From Oribacterium asaccharolyticum ACB7 (GTDB lineage: Bacteria; Bacillota; Clostridia; Lachnospirales; Lachnospiraceae), in NCBI RefSeq assembly GCF_000238075.1, contig NZ_JH414505.1, positions 1 through 64,000 on the forward strand: a stretch of 64,000 bases of DNA, given 5' to 3'. A model generated the notes under the pieces. The model searched no databases, had not been told where the DNA came from, and worked only from the letters and a program-made list of their open reading frames with translations. Position numbers and translations under genes: made by a program. Positions 45,121-53,821 of the stretch are shown here, piece after piece (position 1 is the stretch's first letter; the number at the start of each line of letters is the position of its first letter).

Positions 45121-45960
45121 TCATGAATACTGATAGAATCCCTCTCCGGTCTTTCTTCCCAACTTTCTTTCTCTAACCATTCTTTTTAGTAAAGCCTCGG
45201 GACGATACTTAATGTCTCCGGTCTCTTTTAACATTTCATTTAAAATGGCGAGAACGATATCTAAACCAATTAAATCCCCTAAAGCCAAAGGCCCCATTGG
45301 ATGATTTGCCCCTAAACGCATAGCCGTATCAATGCTTTCTGCCGTCGCTACACCCTCAGCATATATACCGATAGCCTCATTTATCATAGGAATCAAAATT
45401 CGATTTACAATAAATCCCGGTGCTTCCTTTACTTCCACGGGAGTTTTATCAATTTTACGAGCAATATCCATAAGAAAATCCAATATTTCCTTAGGAGTAT
45501 TTTCACAACTGATAATCTCAACCAAGTTCATGACCGGTGCAGGATTAAAAAAGTGCATTCCGGCAAGAGGTCTCTTAAGCCCTTCCCCTATCATTCTAAT
45601 TGGCAAGGAGGATGTATTGGTAACAAAGAAACACTCAGGTTTGCAAATCTCATCCAAGCGTTTAAACACAGTCTTTTTAATCTCCAGATCTTCAGAAACT
45701 GCTTCTTCTACTAAATCAACATCTCTCAAGTCTTCCATATTACCGGTAATAATTTTATTGAGAATAAAATCCATTGACTCTTTGCTGATTTTTTCTTTTT
45801 CTACCAGTCTCGATAAATTCTTTTCCAGCTGGTCCTTCCCATTTCTCTTAGATTCTTTTTTTCCCTTACAAAGAATGACCTTTTCCACTTCATCACACTG
45901 TGCAAATACTTGAGCTATCCCCGGACCAAGGGAACCGGTTCCTACAATGCCAACTTTCAT
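45121..45960 (-). CDS. hbd: 3-hydroxybutyryl-CoA dehydrogenase
   Basis: A 279-residue 3-hydroxyacyl-CoA dehydrogenase. VGIVGTGSLGPGIAQVFA is the NAD-binding loop (relatives usually have GAGTMG), MHFFNPAPVMNLVEII carries the catalytic His, and NRILIPMINEAIGIYAEG plus PMGPLALGDLIGLD mark the C-terminal domain. It reduces acetoacetyl-CoA to (S)-3-hydroxybutyryl-CoA. AGGAGG is seven bases before the ATG. It is two bases past the thiolase stop and directly upstream of a sugar acyltransferase, rather than with crotonase and butyryl-CoA dehydrogenase genes as in a butyrate operon. Confidence 0.92.
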   Translation of the reverse strand: MKVGIVGTGSLGPGIAQVFAQCDEVEKVILCKGKKESKRNGKDQLEKNLSRLVEKEKISKESMDFILNKIITGNMEDLRDVDLVEEAVSEDLEIKKTVFKRLDEICKPECFFVTNTSSLPIRMIGEGLKRPLAGMHFFNPAPVMNLVEIISCENTPKEILDFLMDIARKIDKTPVEVKEAPGFIVNRILIPMINEAIGIYAEGVATAESIDTAMRLGANHPMGPLALGDLIGLDIVLAILNEMLKETGDIKYRPEALLKRMVRERKLGRKTGEGFYQYS

Positions 45961-45962
45961 TC

Positions 45963-47138
45963 TTACCTCCTAACAATAGTGGAACATCCCATTCCGCCTC
46001 CAATACATAAAGTTGCTAAACCGGTTGACTTATTTTCTTTCACTAATTCATAAAGAAGACTAACTAGAATTCTACATCCTGTAGCACCGACAGGATGTCC
46101 CAAAGCAATAGCTCCTCCATTAATATTCAACTTATCATTGGAAATTCCTAATTCCCTTTGTACTGCAATAGATTGTGCCGCAAATGCTTCGTTTGCTTCA
46201 ATCAAATCGATATCTTCCAACTTCATATTTAATTTTTTTAAAAGTTTCTTGGTAGATTCCACCGGTCCAATTCCCATAATAGCAGGGTCAACGCCACCAA
46301 GAGAACCACCGAGCCATTCCGCCATAGGGTTTAAGCCAAGTTCTTGGAGCTTTTCTCCGCTCACAAGAATGACCGCTGAAGCTCCATCACTAATTCCTGA
46401 AGAATTCCCCGCAGTCACCTTGCCTCCATCCTTAAATACCGCTCTCAGTTTTCCAAGTGATTCTACCGTAACATCAGGGCGCGGACTTTCATCAGTATCT
46501 ATCAGTACTGTGTCTTTTTTTACTTTTACTGCTATGGGTACAATCTCATCCTTGAATTTTCCATTTTCTATGGCAGCTACCGCTTTTTGTTGGCTCCTTA
46601 CTGAAAATGCATCCAGTTCCTCTCTCGAAAGATTCCATTTTTCACATATATTTTCAGCAGTAATCCCCATGTGATACTGATTCGTTGCATCCCATAGAGC
46701 ATCATTTATCATAGTATCCACCAATTCGCCATTACCCATTCGATAGCCGAATCTGGCTTGTTTTAATAAATAAGGAGCATTGGACATGCTTTCCGCCCCT
46801 CCTGCTAAAACGATGTCTGCATCACCGGTCTGAATCATACGTGCTGCCTGATTTACGCTCTCCAGTCCCGATCCACAAACAATATTGATTGTTTCTGCAG
46901 TGGTTTCTATCGGAAGCCCCGCTTTCAGCATAGCCTGTCGTGCCATATTCTGCCCCAGCCCAGCCTGAATCACACAGCCCATTATCACATGTTCTATATC
47001 TTCTTCTTTCAGTCCAGCCCTTTTAATGGACTCCTTAATAACGGTAGATGCTAAAGACACTGCCGAAAGAGAACATAAGCCACCTCCCATTTTTCCTATG
47101 GCCGTTCTGCAAGCTCCCAGTAAATATACTCTTCTCAT
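45963..47138 (-). CDS. thlA: Acetyl-CoA C-acetyltransferase (thiolase)
   Basis: A 391-residue biosynthetic thiolase: active-site Cys in NIVCGSGLESVNQAA, His in NGGAIALGHPVGATG and second Cys in CIGGGMGCSTIV. It condenses two acetyl-CoA to acetoacetyl-CoA. It sits with hbd at the head of the polysaccharide gene series. No other butyrate genes are nearby in the window. The two could feed central fermentation from here, or supply a 3-hydroxybutyryl group for the glycan. Confidence 0.93.
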   Translation of the reverse strand: MRRVYLLGACRTAIGKMGGGLCSLSAVSLASTVIKESIKRAGLKEEDIEHVIMGCVIQAGLGQNMARQAMLKAGLPIETTAETINIVCGSGLESVNQAARMIQTGDADIVLAGGAESMSNAPYLLKQARFGYRMGNGELVDTMINDALWDATNQYHMGITAENICEKWNLSREELDAFSVRSQQKAVAAIENGKFKDEIVPIAVKVKKDTVLIDTDESPRPDVTVESLGKLRAVFKDGGKVTAGNSSGISDGASAVILVSGEKLQELGLNPMAEWLGGSLGGVDPAIMGIGPVESTKKLLKKLNMKLEDIDLIEANEAFAAQSIAVQRELGISNDKLNINGGAIALGHPVGATGCRILVSLLYELVKENKSTGLATLCIGGGMGCSTIVRR

Positions 47139-47223
47139 ATTTGTTATCCTTTCTGATAAAAGAAACGTGATAAAGCGTATTCGCTGCTATTCTCTCGAAT
47201 TTTCCCCTTACATATAATAAACT

Positions 47224-48978
47224 TTACTGTAATCCCTTCACCACGGCTTCCGCGATGCTCTCTCTGTCCATTTTTTGCTCTTTCAGAAGTTCCGTAACGT
47301 CATATTCGTCGTAGAATTCCTTATTAAGGCCCAAGCAAAGCACCTTCATCTCATCCATGCCGTAGTAACGGGCAATTTTTTCACCCAAACCGCCGTCTAA
47401 GATCCCGTCCTCCAGCACTACAACAAGCTTATGCTCTTTCTTTAAAGTCTGAAGGCACTCTTCATCGAGATGAGAAAGAATAGTCGGCTCGATCAGTGTT
47501 GCCGTGATTCCGTATTTTTCCTGCAAAAGTTCTACTGCAGCCTTCCCCTCTCCGTAGATTGAACCGGGAGCGAAGATTGCCACATCTTTCCCTGCCTTTA
47601 CCGTCCGGAAAGCAGGCTTTCCAAAGTCTTTTTCTACCGGAAGTTCATCTTCCACCACGTCGGACGGAGCCAAAATCAGCATCGGCCTTTCCCTCTGCTC
47701 CATACTGTAGTCCAACATGGCAAAATACTCCTCTTTAAAAGCCGGTGCCAGAACAAAGAGATTCGGAATAGAGTTCGCCATCGAAGAAAGATAAAGGCCG
47801 AGGTGTGTCTTGTCACTCATCCCGAAGAGGGAGGCGCTGTTCACCACGATTGTAATCGGGAGAGAATTGATTCCCGCGTCATGGGAAATCTGGTCATATG
47901 CTCTCTGTAAGAAGGTGGCAGAGGTGAAGAACAGCGCCTTTGCTCCGCGCTTCGCCGCGCCACAGGCCAGTGTCACACCGCTCTGCTCGGCAATCCCGGT
48001 ATCAATAAAACGCTCTCCCGCTTCTCTTCGCTTTTCCGCGGTGAAGCCCATGCCTCCCGGTACGCCGGCGGTAATAACGAGAATAGACGGATCCTTCTTC
48101 ATTTTCCGAAGCAGAAAATCCGCAGTCCTGTCACTCAAGTCCTCGCCAAATTCCCATTCCTCTCTGGTCTTTCCCGTCTCTCTGTAGAACGGCATGTGCC
48201 AGTGCCACTCCTCCTTATGCTCTTCCGCATAGGGAAGTCCCATCCCTTTTCTGGTGAAAATATGCACCAACACAGGTCGCTTAAAACTCTTCGCCTTTTC
48301 GAAAATCCGCACGAGGCTTTCTACATCATTGCCGTTTCCCTCATAGAGATATTCCAAACCCATACCGCGAAAAATATTGTCCTTTGCTTCGCCTTTTGTC
48401 TCCCGAAGTTCTGCGAGCTTCTTATACATTCCGCCGTGATTTTCCGCAATGGACTGGTCGTTATCATTTAAAACAAGGATGAGAGGGCTGTCCATTTCTC
48501 CAGCAACATTCAAGCCTTCGAGTGCCATACCGCCGGAAAGAGACCCGTCTCCGATGATGCCTACAACATGCTCTTTTCCGCCCAAGATATCTCTTGCTTT
48601 CGCCATGCCGATGGCAAGGTCAACGGAAGTCGAAGTATGCCCGATGGAGTAAAGGTCATAGGGACTTTCCTTCGGATCGGTATAGGGACCTACATCATCA
48701 TAATGCTCGGGATCCATATAGGCCTCTCTTCTGCCGGTGAGCATCTTATGCGGATAGGTCTGGTGTGAAACATCGAAAATCAAATGATCATTCGGGGCAT
48801 CAAATACCGTGTGTAAGGCAATGGTCGCCTCCACAAAACCGAGATCCGGTCCTACGTGCCCCATGTGTAAACTGGCACGCTGAATGAGATTTTCCCGCAT
48901 TTCCCGTGCCAGTGTATCTCTTTCTTCCTTCGTTAAGCCCTTTAAATCCTCCGGCCCGTTGATTCTTTCCAGTACCAT
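47224..48978 (-). CDS. dxs: 1-deoxy-D-xylulose-5-phosphate synthase-like transketolase
   Basis: A 584-residue thiamine-diphosphate enzyme. HVGPDLGFVEATIALH, FDVSHQTYPHKMLTGR and GHTSTSVDLAIGMA match DXS; GIIGDGSLSGGMALEGLN is the TPP/Mg loop, DTGIAEQSGVTLA holds the catalytic Glu, and the C-terminal domain follows after about 460. Family DXS is ~620 residues; this is a shorter variant, perhaps a second paralogue with related or altered substrate. It would make the first intermediate of isoprenoid, thiamine and pyridoxal synthesis. RBS AAGGAG is five bases ahead. Confidence 0.85.
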   Translation of the reverse strand: MVLERINGPEDLKGLTKEERDTLAREMRENLIQRASLHMGHVGPDLGFVEATIALHTVFDAPNDHLIFDVSHQTYPHKMLTGRREAYMDPEHYDDVGPYTDPKESPYDLYSIGHTSTSVDLAIGMAKARDILGGKEHVVGIIGDGSLSGGMALEGLNVAGEMDSPLILVLNDNDQSIAENHGGMYKKLAELRETKGEAKDNIFRGMGLEYLYEGNGNDVESLVRIFEKAKSFKRPVLVHIFTRKGMGLPYAEEHKEEWHWHMPFYRETGKTREEWEFGEDLSDRTADFLLRKMKKDPSILVITAGVPGGMGFTAEKRREAGERFIDTGIAEQSGVTLACGAAKRGAKALFFTSATFLQRAYDQISHDAGINSLPITIVVNSASLFGMSDKTHLGLYLSSMANSIPNLFVLAPAFKEEYFAMLDYSMEQRERPMLILAPSDVVEDELPVEKDFGKPAFRTVKAGKDVAIFAPGSIYGEGKAAVELLQEKYGITATLIEPTILSHLDEECLQTLKKEHKLVVVLEDGILDGGLGEKIARYYGMDEMKVLCLGLNKEFYDEYDVTELLKEQKMDRESIAEAVVKGLQ

Positions 48979-49054
48979 AACGACTCCTTTCCACTCTTTA
49001 AGCTTTGGGTGCCTTATCTTATCTGCCCTATCGCACTATCATACCATCTTTCCC

Positions 49055-49624
49055 CTAAAAAAACTCCTTTTCCTTCCTTCTCCTCTTAATTTCTTTTCGA
49101 AGGTAAGAAAAAGCCTCTTCCTGCCCCTTATCCTTCAGAAGACGAAGCAGAAATTCCAGTTCCTCCCGCGTCTTCTCATGAATGAGCGGCGTTCCTATCA
49201 TTTTCTCATAATAGAGATAGGGTCTGTCGTCCGTATATTCCTCACCCAAATAATTTTTGGATGCCGCAATCCGGTCACAGAACATCTCCGCCACATAGCG
49301 GTAAGGCATTCTGCAACCAATCATCCTATGGACATTTTCAAGGTCATAGTCGCACCAATACTCGAAGTGGTGCTTGTTTCTTCCCTTGTGGTGTAACCAC
49401 GCCTCGGACGTTCCCGTCTCGATTCTTTCCACACCGTTCGGACTCTTATAGCCTCTATAGTAGAGTATTCCGGTACGAAACTCCGTGAAGCTGTATTTGG
49501 ACAGGTCGTGCAGAAGTCCCTGCTTATACAAGCCTATCGAAAAGCAATAACGCATGACAAGAAGCTTATGCTTCGTAATGGTTTTGAAATGCCCTATGGC
49601 ATTTTTTAAGTAATTTTGTTTCAT
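49055..49624 (-). CDS. DUF5662-family protein
   Basis: A 189-residue cytoplasmic protein of the DUF5662 type: HKLLVMRYCFSIGLYKQGL, LLHDLSKYSFTEF, EAWLHHKGRNKHHFEYW. The HD (HDLSKYS) and repeated His suggest a metal-binding HD-like helical fold, but no activity is known to me. The C-terminus is Lys/Arg-rich. It follows the PAP2 gene with a 4-base overlap, so the two are probably co-expressed. Confidence 0.82.
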   Translation of the reverse strand: MKQNYLKNAIGHFKTITKHKLLVMRYCFSIGLYKQGLLHDLSKYSFTEFRTGILYYRGYKSPNGVERIETGTSEAWLHHKGRNKHHFEYWCDYDLENVHRMIGCRMPYRYVAEMFCDRIAASKNYLGEEYTDDRPYLYYEKMIGTPLIHEKTREELEFLLRLLKDKGQEEAFSYLRKEIKRRRKEKEFF

Positions 49625-50391
49625 ACTCTTTCCCTGTTTCTACTCTTCTCTTCCCAATATTCTCCCAAGGTAAAGCTCGGATAACCGTAAACAAAGCCGT
49701 AGGTAATGAAGGAAAGGAGCAGTGCTCCGCCGACATCCAGTACGGAATGCTGTTTTAAAACCAGTGTAGCAATACAGATGAAAATGCAGAGGAAGCCGGA
49801 AAACCGGCGAACCGCCCTGCCATATTTGGCTCTTCGTAAATCTTTACTTTTCATTAACGCAATATGCATACAAAGAGAATTGTAGGCATGTATACTGGGA
49901 AACACATTGGTCGGCGTATCTACCCGATAAAGGCTTTTCACCATGAGGAGGAAAATGTTCTTGTCGCTCAGGTAAGCCGGTCTTAAATCGGTTCCGTTCG
50001 GATAAATTTCACAGATGATGAGGCTTGCAATCATGCCAATAAAAAGAAAGAGACTGACCTTATAAAAGTCCTCTTTATTGACAAACATAAAATAAACAAG
50101 CCCCGCAAAAATGTAGATAAACCAAAGGAAATACGGAACGATAAAGATTTCGCAGAAAGGAATCCGATCATCCAGATAGGTATGCATGATATGGTAACCC
50201 GTGCTGACCGTAACTCGGCTCTCAAGCGAGGCAAACCAAATGGGATAAATGATTCCGATCCAGAGCACATTTGCGTAGCGGTAACGGTAAAAAAGGGACA
50301 GCAAGCGATGCAGCTTCGGATGCTTTTCTACAATCCCGGGCCACTTACTGTTCCGATATTTCCGATATAGATTTTCCCAGAATCTTTCCAT
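49621..50391 (-). CDS. PAP2-superfamily membrane phosphatase
   Basis: A 256-residue membrane protein with about six helices. The PAP2 motifs appear as NVFPSIHAYNSLCMHIAL and LKQHSVLDVGGALLL, the latter with the catalytic His; the first motif (K-x6-RP) is weak. It probably removes phosphate from a lipid pyrophosphate or related compound. The ATG at 50391 is preferred (GGGAAG upstream); a TTG at 50406 overlaps that site. It overlaps DUF5662 downstream. Confidence 0.83.
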   Translation of the reverse strand: MERFWENLYRKYRNSKWPGIVEKHPKLHRLLSLFYRYRYANVLWIGIIYPIWFASLESRVTVSTGYHIMHTYLDDRIPFCEIFIVPYFLWFIYIFAGLVYFMFVNKEDFYKVSLFLFIGMIASLIICEIYPNGTDLRPAYLSDKNIFLLMVKSLYRVDTPTNVFPSIHAYNSLCMHIALMKSKDLRRAKYGRAVRRFSGFLCIFICIATLVLKQHSVLDVGGALLLSFITYGFVYGYPSFTLGEYWEEKSRNRERV

Positions 50392-50484
50392 GCTCTCACT
50401 TCCCAAGAAACGCCTATTGTTATCCTCTCTTCCACAATTTAAAGCAGAGAGGAACTATGTGCTTTATGACAGTTTTCGTTTTGA

Positions 50485-50526
50485 ACAAGATATCACACGC
50501 TTTGCGAGCGATATCTCGTTATGAAT
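50485..50526. repeat. Palindromic repeat unit, copy A
   Basis: AAGATATCACACGCTTTGCG-AGCGATATCTCGTTATGAAT: an imperfect hairpin about 42 bases long, lying just past the tRNA terminator. A copy sharing the core and the CTCGTTATGAAT edge occurs in the other orientation after ftsZ (62172-62213). Confidence 0.7.
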
Positions 50527-50529
50527 TGC

Positions 50530-50563
50530 AAAAAGGAGTTGAAACAAAGTTTCAACTCCTTCA
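50530..50563 (-). terminator. Terminator of the tRNA-Val/tRNA-Met unit
   Basis: Minus strand AAGGAGTTGAAAC, 3-base loop, GTTTCAACTCCTT followed by TTT: a perfect 13-bp stem and a T-run just after tRNA-Met. Confidence 0.92.
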
Positions 50564-50566
50564 CTC

Positions 50567-50640
50567 TAGCGAGAGGGGGACTTGAACCCTCGACACCACG
50601 GGTATGAACCGTGTGCTCTAGCCAGCTGAGCTATCTCGCC
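50567..50640 (-). tRNA. tRNA-Met (anticodon CAT)
   Basis: Minus strand cloverleaf: acceptor GGCGAGA pairing with TCTCGCT (one G-U at the end), D-arm with AGCTCAGCTGG, anticodon stem CACGG/CCGTG around TTCATAC giving anticodon CAT, T-loop TTCAAGT, discriminator A. The terminal G-U pair differs from the unpaired C-A end of typical bacterial initiators, so an elongator Met (or Ile with lysidine) is more likely. CCA is not encoded. Confidence 0.94.
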
Positions 50641-50723
50641 TTAAACAGAATGCCATAGTCTTGGCTACTGTCTTAAAAAAATCCGACCCAGGCTGCGTAT
50701 AAAACGCAGACCGGACCGAAGAA

Positions 50724-50796
50724 TGGGGCCTACAGGGCTCGAACCTGTGACCCTCTGCTTGTAAGGCAGATGCTCTCCCAGCTGAGCTAAGACCCC
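50724..50796 (-). tRNA. tRNA-Val (anticodon TAC)
   Basis: Minus strand cloverleaf: acceptor GGGGTCT pairing with AGGCCCC (one G-U), D-arm with AGCTCAGCTGGGAGAGC, anticodon stem TCTGC/GCAGA around CTTACAA giving TAC, T-loop TTCGAGC, discriminator A. Co-transcribed with tRNA-Met 84 bases downstream; a small hairpin (GTCGCG/CGCGAC) precedes it. Confidence 0.95.
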
Positions 50797-50822
50797 GTAG
50801 TCGCGTGAATCGCGACCAGTAA

Positions 50823-50851
50823 ATGATACTAAAACGGAAAGACTTTGTCAA
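50823..50851 (-). promoter_or_regulatory. Promoter of tRNA-Val/tRNA-Met
   Basis: Minus strand perfect TTGACA (50846-50851), 17-base spacer and TATCAT (50823-50828), about 27 bases before tRNA-Val, with an AT-rich upstream element. Confidence 0.88.
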
Positions 50852-50933
50852 TAAAAATTTTATTTTTTATTCCTTTAAAAATAGTATTTTTAGACCTAAA
50901 TTTTCTTGAATTAAGTCTCAACTTTACTTCTCT

Positions 50934-51662
50934 TTATTCTTCTTCCAAAACAGCTTCCCGATTATCTCGATTTACAATCTGCTTATTGATGACTTCTGCG
51001 CCTACATATTTAGAGAGCAGTTTGGCAAGTTCCTCTAAAGCCTCTTTTAATTCTCCGACACGTCCGGGTTCAACACACTCCATGGCAATAAACTCTTTCG
51101 TCGTGTCATCGTTTACTTCGGTACGTTTTCCGTCACGCCAGTTCCAACAGCGGCAGATTACACCCTCATCATCGTAATAGGCAATCTCTCCGGGGAGTGG
51201 AGGCTCCGGCTTATCCGAGCCGATTGGCCAAAAATCCTCTCCACCCTGCATTAGTCCTAAACGCAGGTCTCCACAAAAAGCATCCATATTTTCAGCACCA
51301 ATGGGAAAGGCGTGTTTCAAGGAAATGGCATTCGTAATATCCACTGTGGGAGCAATACTTCCTACCGGATTTCCCTTTAAAACTCTCTTTAATAGAGCCT
51401 CTAATGAGCACCGTGCTCCCTTCTTTGTAGGGAATTTGGAATAGGCCTCTCTCCAGGCTTTCACCACCTCATTTTCGGAAATGGTTTCATTCGTCAAAAA
51501 GCGCTTGGCGCCCTCATTGGCATCCTCTAGGAGAGTCTTGATTTCTCCGGCAGTGATTTCATCCAATACGGCCGCTTCCTGTACATTCTTTACAGTTAGC
51601 ACGGCAATACTGGCCTCCGGGAAAATACGCCAAAAGTCATCTTCTACAATAAACTTCTTCAT
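50934..51662 (-). CDS. B3/B4 tRNA-binding-domain protein
   Basis: A 242-residue protein built around the B3/B4 domain known from the PheRS beta subunit: KFPTKKGARCSLEALLKRV, PTVDITNAISLKHAFPIGA, LPGEIAYYDDEGVICRCWNWRDG. Stand-alone copies are thought to hydrolyse mischarged tRNAs or bind amino-acid-like ligands. It lies next to the tRNA-Val/Met unit but is separated by its own gap, so linkage may be chance. No membrane segment. Confidence 0.87.
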   Translation of the reverse strand: MKKFIVEDDFWRIFPEASIAVLTVKNVQEAAVLDEITAGEIKTLLEDANEGAKRFLTNETISENEVVKAWREAYSKFPTKKGARCSLEALLKRVLKGNPVGSIAPTVDITNAISLKHAFPIGAENMDAFCGDLRLGLMQGGEDFWPIGSDKPEPPLPGEIAYYDDEGVICRCWNWRDGKRTEVNDDTTKEFIAMECVEPGRVGELKEALEELAKLLSKYVGAEVINKQIVNRDNREAVLEEE

Positions 51663-51719
51663 CTACTCTCCTTTCTAAAATCCATGCTCCAAACTAAAAG
51701 TTCTATCCCTAAAAGCTTC

Positions 51720-52361
51720 TTATTCTAAACTCTTCAGATACTCTTCCACAAAAGCCTTATACTTCGGAACCTGTGCGCCCACAATCGGTCTTCCCACTAT
51801 TTTTCCTTCTTTATTGATGAAATAGGTTGTCGGAACTCCTACTACATTGGAAAGAAGGGGAACAAAGTCTACACCGGGAATGATGTTCGTAAACTCCCCG
51901 GAGGACTGCTCCATAATCTTCTTTGCTAAGGCAATATGCTCATCATCCGATTCTCCGGAAATATCCGCTACCAATCCGACGATTTGCACGTTTTCGGGCA
52001 TTTCCTTCGCCCACGCGGCGAGCTCGGGCATCTCATTAATACAGGGTCCGCAGAAGGTTCCCCAGACATTTAAAACGGTCAGATCCTTATCCGCAAAGAT
52101 GGAACTGTCAATGTCCTCTTTATCCAGATTCTTTGCAGTAAAAGTTAAACTGTCATCGGAAACCGCAAATTTACTGTCATCCGCTGTATTTTCTGTCTTC
52201 GCGCCTTCCTTCTCGGTAGCAGCTTCTCCTGCCACAGCGCTTGTTCCCTCCGTCTTCGTTTCTTTAGTTTCCTTCCCGGCACCGGCGGAGTTTCCACAAG
52301 CGGAAAGCAGGGTTAAGGCAGCAAGTGCTGCCGGAAGCATCCATTTTCTAAAAACCAACAT
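51720..52361 (-). CDS. TlpA-like thioredoxin-fold lipoprotein
   Basis: A 213-residue lipoprotein. Start ATG at 52361 has AAGGGAA just ahead and gives MLVFRKWMLPAALAALTLLSAC with lipobox Cys at about 22. A Thr/Glu/Ala linker follows (to about 70), then a TlpA/ResA-type domain: LNVWGTFCGPCINEMPEL, with the Cys-Gly-Pro-Cys pair, and VGVPTTYFINKEGKIVGRP with the cis-Pro. It would reduce or isomerise disulfides outside the membrane. No CcdA gene is in the window. Confidence 0.88.
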   Translation of the reverse strand: MLVFRKWMLPAALAALTLLSACGNSAGAGKETKETKTEGTSAVAGEAATEKEGAKTENTADDSKFAVSDDSLTFTAKNLDKEDIDSSIFADKDLTVLNVWGTFCGPCINEMPELAAWAKEMPENVQIVGLVADISGESDDEHIALAKKIMEQSSGEFTNIIPGVDFVPLLSNVVGVPTTYFINKEGKIVGRPIVGAQVPKYKAFVEEYLKSLE

Positions 52362-52496
52362 TCTTATTCCCTTTCTTTTCTGCATTTTTCATTGGAGAAC
52401 AGTTTTTTCTCCGGATTAGCTCCTACTAAGATAAGTTTTAAATCCTCTTTTAACAAGAACTTTTGTATTAAAATTCAGAAAACAAGACTAAAGATT

Positions 52497-53732
52497 CTAT
52501 AATCCATTTTCCAGAAGAGCGGAGTAGATCTCCTCTACACAAGCGGATACACTCTTTCCGTCTCCTTCCAAAATATAGTCCGCAACCTCTTCATAGTAGG
52601 CGCTACGCTTCCGCATCATTTCCCCAATTTCGTTGACATTCATCTTTCCCTGTAACAGAGGACGGACGTTCTTCCCCTCTGCAAGGCGCTTTAAGACTGT
52701 CTCCGGACTTACCTTGATATAAATGCTGAAGAAATGCTCCTTTAAAACCTTTCTGTTTTCCTCTCTTAAGACGACGCCTCCGCCGGGTGAAAGAACGTGC
52801 TCTTTCCCGGATAAAGAACGAAGAAGTTTGGCTTCTTCTCTCCGAAAACGTTCTTCTCCAAACTTCCGAAAAAACTCTTCAATTCGCATAGCGAATTTTT
52901 CTTCCAGAAGTTGATCCATCTCATAAGCCTGCCAGCCGCAGCGCTCCGCTATTTTGGGCGCCAAGGTGGATTTTCCGCTCCCCATAAATCCCAGTAACGC
53001 AAGGCCTTTTTTCCCGGATAGTTTCTTACTGACTTCCATGTAGTCTTCTATCCCCCATTGTCCCGGTGCGGAAGCGGAGAAAACCTGTACAAAGCTGTGT
53101 GAGGAACCGGATAAATCATGGAGGACTCGGCTAGCCTTCCCGAGCTCTCCCATCGACATGGAAATGAGTTCCCTTTTCGGATTTCTATCCTTCCATCTCC
53201 TCCCGGCGAGCATAAGATTCAATACGTCTTCCTTGGAGCGCGGCATTAAGGCGATTTTCACAATATCCGTAGAATAGGAAGAAAGCTGATTCAGAATTTC
53301 CTCGCATTCCCTCAGTCCGGGAGTTTTCTCAAAGTCGTGGTAGGAGGCAATCACCTTCCCTCCCAGCCCCTGTACCATGGCGATACATTCCTTCCAAGAG
53401 CCTCTTCCCTCCTCTCCGGTTTCCACCTCGAGATCGATATAGTCCGGAACACGACTTTCCATGGCTAAAATGTTCGCCTGAAAATAGCTCTTTCCAAAGG
53501 GGAATGCACCACCCTGTCGATTTGTCCGTATCGTAAAAATAAGTTTTTTCTTTCCGATGATTTCCCTGCTCTTCCGCAGAAAATCCGAAAGCGGCTCTAC
53601 GTGCCTCTCCAGAAGATCGTAGCGAAGCTCCACCGCATAGATATGGGGAAAATACGGATTTTCTTTCAGGGCCTGTAAAGTTTCCAAACACTCTTCTTCC
53701 GTTTTTCCCTGAATCGGTACAATCATGCCCAT
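52497..53732 (-). CDS. aroD/aroK: Fused type I 3-dehydroquinate dehydratase and shikimate kinase
   Basis: A 411-residue two-enzyme fusion. Residues 1-235: type I dehydroquinase, with VELRYDLL, SYHDF (catalytic His), KIALMPRS (Schiff-base Lys) and ISMSMGELG. Residues 245-411: shikimate kinase, with LGFMGSGKSTL (Walker A), EMDQLLEE (shikimate Asp), FGEERFRREE (Arg), SPGGGVVL and RPLL (lid). It would do steps 3 and 5 of chorismate synthesis; step 4 (AroE) is not fused. The dehydratase N-terminus is shorter than in most. Start ATG 53732 has AGGAGA ahead. Confidence 0.9.
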   Translation of the reverse strand: MGMIVPIQGKTEEECLETLQALKENPYFPHIYAVELRYDLLERHVEPLSDFLRKSREIIGKKKLIFTIRTNRQGGAFPFGKSYFQANILAMESRVPDYIDLEVETGEEGRGSWKECIAMVQGLGGKVIASYHDFEKTPGLRECEEILNQLSSYSTDIVKIALMPRSKEDVLNLMLAGRRWKDRNPKRELISMSMGELGKASRVLHDLSGSSHSFVQVFSASAPGQWGIEDYMEVSKKLSGKKGLALLGFMGSGKSTLAPKIAERCGWQAYEMDQLLEEKFAMRIEEFFRKFGEERFRREEAKLLRSLSGKEHVLSPGGGVVLREENRKVLKEHFFSIYIKVSPETVLKRLAEGKNVRPLLQGKMNVNEIGEMMRKRSAYYEEVADYILEGDGKSVSACVEEIYSALLENGL

Positions 53733-53821
53733 TTCCTGTTCTCCTCTTAGTTCTTCTTGTTTCTATGGCTTTTCCTTCCGTCGGATTCCTTTTTTATGAT
53801 TTTCCCCCTTACTTTCCTGCC

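Noticed and set aside
45121..47138. Butyrate operon
   Set aside because: Only thiolase and hbd are present; crotonase, butyryl-CoA dehydrogenase and Etf genes are absent next to them.
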